Assembly: GCA_037577475.1 (NCBI GenBank)
Contig: CM075187.1
Span: 3,511,546-3,575,545 of the forward strand
DNA: 64,000 bases
Reading direction: 5' to 3'
Source of the DNA: Chaunax sp. Z400
Taxonomy: Eukaryota > Chordata > Actinopteri > Lophiiformes > Chaunacidae
Under the pieces are notes generated by a model. It was not told the DNA's origin. It ran no database searches and was given only the letters and a program-made list of their open reading frames with translations. Shown here one piece after another: positions 59,851 through 64,000 of this stretch. A program made the translations under genes and the position numbers. Positions within the stretch are counted from its first letter, which is position 1, and the number at the start of each line of letters is the position of its first letter.

Positions 59851-60523
59851 TCTTCACTTCATGTCAAATTCAGCGCGTGTCGGCGTACAGCCCACCAGTA
59901 GCGCGCGTCCATTCCGCCCAGTCCGTCCAGTAGGTTTAAGACGGTGGGAGAGTGTGTGTGCAGCACAGCTGGGTCTCGGAGTCAGTCTTGGAGCATCTTT
60001 AAATGTGACACATTTATGAAGTTATTTATGAAGTTATGAAAAACACCCTTCATTCACAGCAGTAATGTTTTGTTTTCATATGTGACGTACATACTGTTTG
60101 TACGGGCGTTACTGCCTTTTTTAAAATACTTTGTCATATTAATTTGTAATCACAGTAAATGTGTGGTCATATCTGATAAGTGTCTGGTCCTCAGAACTGT
60201 CTCCTTGAGTAATGCGCCACCTGCACGCATCATTACAGACAGGCATCATAACAGCCAACCAACTAAGGGTCCTCAGCCAATGGAAGCTAGCTAAGTAAAC
60301 ATCGGAGCTGATAGCTAAAAACTACCACTTCCCTCTTAATTTATTGGTTTAGAACATTTAACCGAGTTTCATTGATGGAAGAACACTCGCAGATACAGGC
60401 CAGTCTCCAATAGATAACACATTTATCCTGTTTGTGGGATTTTTAAACTCTAAAAAAGTTAAATTAGCGTTAGATAAGATTAGCTGAACGTGTGGAGCTG
60501 TTGCTCTCGTTTATTCCGTTGAG

Positions 60524-62121
60524 ATGGATGGATATCCCGGAGACACTCGCGATGGTTCTACAAAACAACAAGAACGACATTACTTCATGTTATATGAACT
60601 GCGAACTTTAGTCAAACATTTACCAAGGTATGAACAGAATGTTAGGTCTATGAGATTGTACAGGGGGCTTCTGGATATTCAGCATCTGACAGAGAAAAGC
60701 CTTTACAACCAGGATGCTAATGGGGTCTGTTCCAAGAAGCAAGCCCATGTCTGTTACCTGGATAATAGCTGACTAAAATCAAGAGTCCCTACAATTGAAG
60801 AAGTACCAATTGGGGCGGCTGTGGCTCAGGGGGTAGAACGGTCGTTCACGGAACAAAAGGTCGGTGGTTTGATCCTCAGCCCCTACAAGTCTACAAGTTG
60901 AAGTGTCCTTGAGCAAAGATACTGAACCCCATTTTGCTCCCCGGGTGCCGTGTGTAGTGGCAGCCCACGGCTCCTCAGGGATGGGTCAAATGCAGAGAAA
61001 GAATTTCCCCCTGTGGGATTGATAAAGGTATCAACAAAAAAAAAAAAACAACCTGCATCAGTGTAAAGTTTGCATTTGCAAATGTTTGTGTGTTGGATGT
61101 TTGGGTGTTCTTTTTGTGTGTGGCACTCAAGATCTTGCACGGAAGCTCAAAGACGCTCTGCAGTCATGGAAGTCTCACAACCTTGTGCTTCTCAAATTGA
61201 AACCAACAAACAAAACTAGAGGTAAGGCAGTGGTTCCCGTACACTGCTGATTATTTACGTAACGCTTTTGGTTTTCTAAGTCGTGTCTTTTATTATCAGG
61301 TGCTGGAAAGCCGTGTGTGAGAGGCACCAAAAATGATGGATAAGATTGTAGCAGAAATGGATCAAAAAGTGACCAGCAGGTCACCCTGGAGAAGGCTGGA
61401 GTCCTGGGATTTATGTCACCGCAAGTCCTCAGGTCAAATTCTACACCTGGCTACTAATTGTACACTCGACAGATGTAAAAATGCACCACTGGGCTTATTT
61501 GCAAATTTGCTTGTGTTGTTTGTGTTGTATGAAAATAGCCCACATTTTGTTCCTTACTAACTTTTCATGATCATCTTGATTTAATCAGAAAAACAAAGTG
61601 ACAGAGCAAAATCGACCTCAAAACTGTAAGCACCATAAATCTCGTGCGACACCACCAGAGTAAACAATAATTTACACTGTCATTAGTTAATTTGTCTGGT
61701 CTCCTAGCCCATTATGCCTCAGATCATTTCTTACTTTTCTTCTCAACTACACATCAAAATCAGTCAAGAAAAAACCTTGTTTGCTGAGAATTATCACAAA
61801 ACCTGTTCTACATATGTTCATGTACAAAAAATTGAAAGTAGAGAAAAACTTTCCTCAAATTAGGCCAAAAGTGAGTGGTTCATTTTTAAATTCCATCAAT
61901 TTAATTAAAATGCATACAAACACCACAAATGGTTGGGTCACACATTGTAATATACTGTACACACCTGTGATGCAGACAAATAACCACCAGATGACAATGT
62001 GCCTCCAGACTAATTCCTCTTGAACTGATCTGTATTATTTTAGGAGCTGTCAATGCAGACGAACCTACTTGAGTTGATCCTCAAGCTTCAACAGAAGGAG
62101 ACACAGAATGGAATCATTTGA
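60524..62121 (+). pseudogene. dgcr6: dgcr6 duplicated pseudogene (unprocessed)
   Basis: Paralogous to the intact gene at 44111-45625, with introns retained. Exon 1 (60524-60627) still starts with ATG and reads MDGYPGDTRDGSTKQQERHY. About 157 bases are then missing, covering the intron 1 acceptor and the 5' half of exon 2; a second deletion removes the 3' part of exon 2 and its donor, leaving only 60647-60714. Exon 3 (61124-61221) has lost its acceptor AG (tgg for tag), four coding bases, and gained a base downstream. Exon 4 (61300-61432) carries frameshifts and an early TGA. Exon 5 (62044-62121) remains open and 78 bases long. Loss of both exon 2 splice sites makes a normal product impossible; transcription from the duplicated promoter remains conceivable. 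Confidence 0.92.
60811..61048 (+). mobile_element. tRNA-derived SINE
   Basis: Starts GGGGCGGCTGTGGCTCAGGG, with an A-box-like tggctcagggggtag and a B-box-like ggtttgatcc at 60865-60874. A teleost-type core follows (gtgtccttgagcaaagatac, tgaaccccattttgctcccc), then a tail aatttccccctgtgggattg and an A-run. Copy A has the uninterrupted target (gaagtaccaaacctgcatcg at about 44610), so this is a clean insertion. AFC-like by appearance. Confidence 0.9.
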
Positions 62122-62419
62122 AGAAAAATGCCCATAGATGGTACATAATCACATTCCAGTAATTGAGAGATTCAACATGTATTATTGTTAACATGATGAG
62201 GAAATGTCTTTCACTAGTTGTTATGAGGGTAATATTCACCATGAAAACCTACAGGAAAAGGTAGATTCTCAAGTTTTTCCAGCCCTGGAAGAGAGATGTA
62301 GCTGCCATCTCTCTCACAGGGAAATTATTAAGTTGTAGAAAGACACATTGTGAACATATTTAAAACAGTATAGAGAGAGCAGGCACAACAAGAAATGGAC
62401 TAATAGACTGTTACTGTTG

Positions 62420-62697
62420 TGAGCTAGAGCTCGTACGCATTCCCTTCCTCAGAAGACGTATTGTGTGCACTACCGCTCTCAGGTTAGAGGCAACAGTGAA
62501 GGTTTCAGCTCATAAAATAAAAACATCTTTTCAAATCAGTTCAGGATCTCAGGGTGTCTGGAGGCTTGGGTTATCCCATGTAAACTAAATGGTATCATTT
62601 TATGTTGGTTTTCAGTTTTATGTTGTCAAATAAGTCTTCATTCATTTGTTTAGAGAATGCTGCAAAGCTGTTTTGCTGTGAAGCTCCAGAAATGTTG
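62420..62697 (+). mobile_element. MITE family copy f
   Basis: Shares gaggcaacagtgaaggtttc, ctggaggcttgggttatccc, gagaatgctgcaaagctg and gtgaagctccagaaatgttg with the other copies. It lies exactly where copies A and B of the segmental duplication stop matching. Confidence 0.65.
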
Positions 62698-62734
62698 CCT
62701 CCTTCACTTGGACATATGGTCAGGTTGTCTGGCT

Positions 62735-62909
62735 GTTATATGGGTGGGGCTCAGTAGGGAAGCCCTGTCAGGACTATGAACTTGACTGTGCCTTTAAGAG
62801 GCAGCCCAGAAGAGCATGTTAGTTTTAGTGCACCTTCAGCTCCATCACCAGACGACACAACCTGGAGCACCGGAGCTGCCGCACACGTGACAGAGCCTGA
62901 ACAAGCACG
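62735..62909 (+). promoter_or_regulatory. Second copy of the slc7a4 promoter and untranslated exon
   Basis: Aligns with 48310-48497: tgggtggggctcag, ccctgtcaggactatgaac, tgactgtgcctttaaga, cagctccatcaccagacga, gagcctgaacaa, then donor-like CACG|GTAAAT. It implies a second slc7a4-like transcription unit whose coding exons would lie to the right. Confidence 0.55.
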
Positions 62910-64000
62910 GTAAATACTTATATGTCTTATGTTATTACTGTCTTTAGTGTCAACAAAGAGAATCACACCTGCCCCAGAAATAAGTGCATCACTTTGCATT
63001 TCTTGAACATCCAGGAGAGAGGAGGTGTAACGCACTAAATGCTCTGGTTCTGGTGTCCTTTTTGTTATAAAGTATGTATTTGGCATTAAAAGACGTTTAT
63101 TCAACTCATCATGTATTCCCTGCTTGGTATGATATGGTATGATATCAAACTATTCATGGATAAAGACTCGTGTTTTGTTAGCTTATGCCAATGGTTTTAT
63201 TTCTAGAGGGGAATAAAGCGGAGGGCAACACAAAGAAGTGAGTAACACAAATGTTGTATCTTTGCGCCTAGCGGGTTGAAGAATTTCGAGTTGAGTGAGA
63301 ACCTGTTTTGCGATAGCCTGTCAGCGTTGCTATTCTTCAGATGTTGATGGAGGACAAGCCACCCATAGACACCCACAGCTGTACGATACAATTTTAGCCC
63401 CGTTCAGACAGCGTTCTCATTCCGGGTCTGTTGCACCTTCATTCCGCCCCAATGAAGGCGTAATTGGGTGTCAGTTTGTTCCACCTCTCTTCCCCTTCTG
63501 TGCCTCGGGAGGTAGTAACCACGTCGAAAACAGGCGTCTGTCTGAATGAAGTGCCCCGCCGTTGCGGCAAAGGTGTGACGTAGTAATATGTATATTAATA
63601 ATATTTATTACTATACATATTATTATATTTTCCTTGGGTTTGACTAGCTATCTTCCTAGTAAGACCTGGGATTTAAGGAATAAACTATACTTATATGCTA
63701 TTCAAAATAGGCTCATGATCAGCTGATGAAGTGTTTGTCGTCATCCAGAGCTTAATGTCATGCATACATTCACTATTATGTATTATGCACTATTCACTAC
63801 CCATTTCGGTTTGAATACTATGAGTTGTCTTTCCAATATGACATTTTTTGTTGTTTGGTCATGCAGACTCTTGTAAAAAAACGTATCAGTGCGTGCATGC
63901 CTACCATTTCAGAGGACAGATGCGTTCACATTAAAACTTGATACATACCTTACATACAGTAATAATGAATGGGAACCGTCAAGATAACTAAATCTGATCC
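62910..64000 (+). other. Second slc7a4-type intron, cut by window end
   Basis: 62910-63230 and 63640-63990 align with the slc7a4 intron of copy A; the last bases (gggaaccgtcaagataac) match the text about 30 bases before the copy A acceptor. 63240-63640 is unmatched and includes the 9-base inverted repeat TTCAGACAG (63403-63411 and 63538-63546), possibly a small MITE. No coding exon lies inside the window. Confidence 0.6.

Larger units (their letters stand above)
59853..64000 (+). repeat. Segmental duplication, copy B (runs off window)
   Basis: Same order and orientation as copy A. It starts at the CpG-rich dgcr6 promoter patch (cagcccaccagtagcgcgcg) and continues through all dgcr6 exons into the slc7a4 promoter and intron. 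It is interrupted by a SINE (60811-61048), MITE copy f (62420-62697) and an unmatched stretch (63240-63640). Confidence 0.9.

Noticed and set aside
60811..60885. Possible tRNA gene (A- and B-box-like words)
   Set aside because: The boxes belong to the head of a SINE with a non-tRNA body and A-tail; no complete cloverleaf is evident.

Overview
The window reads as nuclear DNA of a ray-finned fish, probably a spiny-rayed (percomorph) teleost. The genes are split by GT-AG introns, and the non-coding DNA carries long (TG)n tracts, fish-type SINE/LINE pieces, hAT- and Tc1-like remnants and a MITE family. The coding sequences are closest to vertebrate families I recognise. No bacterial, plasmid or phage feature is present.

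Layout. (1) 1-15786, + strand: dtx1 (Deltex-1 E3 ubiquitin ligase), from its second coding exon to the stop; the exon with the start codon and the first WWE repeat lies left of the window. (2) 15787-23082: converging 3' ends and non-coding DNA. (3) 23083-43331, - strand: a complete 21-exon rasal1 (C2-C2-RasGAP-PH-BTK, predicted 819 aa). (4) 43332-44110: short head-to-head promoter interval. (5) 44111-45625, + strand: intact dgcr6 (5 exons, 194 aa). (6) 48.3-53.8 kb, + strand: slc7a4 with a likely untranslated first exon and four coding exons (664 aa). (7) 53.8-59.8 kb: long 3' UTR or intergenic DNA with a minisatellite, a MITE copy and a LINE reverse-transcriptase fragment. (8) 59.85-64.0 kb: a diverged second copy of the dgcr6-to-slc7a4-promoter block. 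In it dgcr6 is a broken pseudogene, and the window ends just before the place where a second slc7a4 coding exon would be expected.

The exon joins were worked out by hand. Every intron obeys GT-AG, the phases are consistent through each gene, and the translations follow the known families. The genes do not form one pathway: dtx1 modulates Notch signalling and ubiquitin, rasal1 switches off Ras/Rap in response to calcium, slc7a4 is a CAT-family amino-acid-transporter-like membrane protein, and dgcr6 is a small coiled-coil protein. The dtx1/rasal1 pair and the dgcr6/slc7a4 pair lie on different human chromosomes (12q24 and 22q11), so this window spans the junction of two synteny blocks. The most interesting observations are the tandem segmental duplication with its asymmetric decay, a SINE whose empty site survives in the sister copy, a MITE family with six copies all in one orientation, a duplicated splice-acceptor region in slc7a4, a UG-repeat acceptor in dtx1 and a foldback hairpin in a rasal1 intron. 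I saw no unknown gene system.
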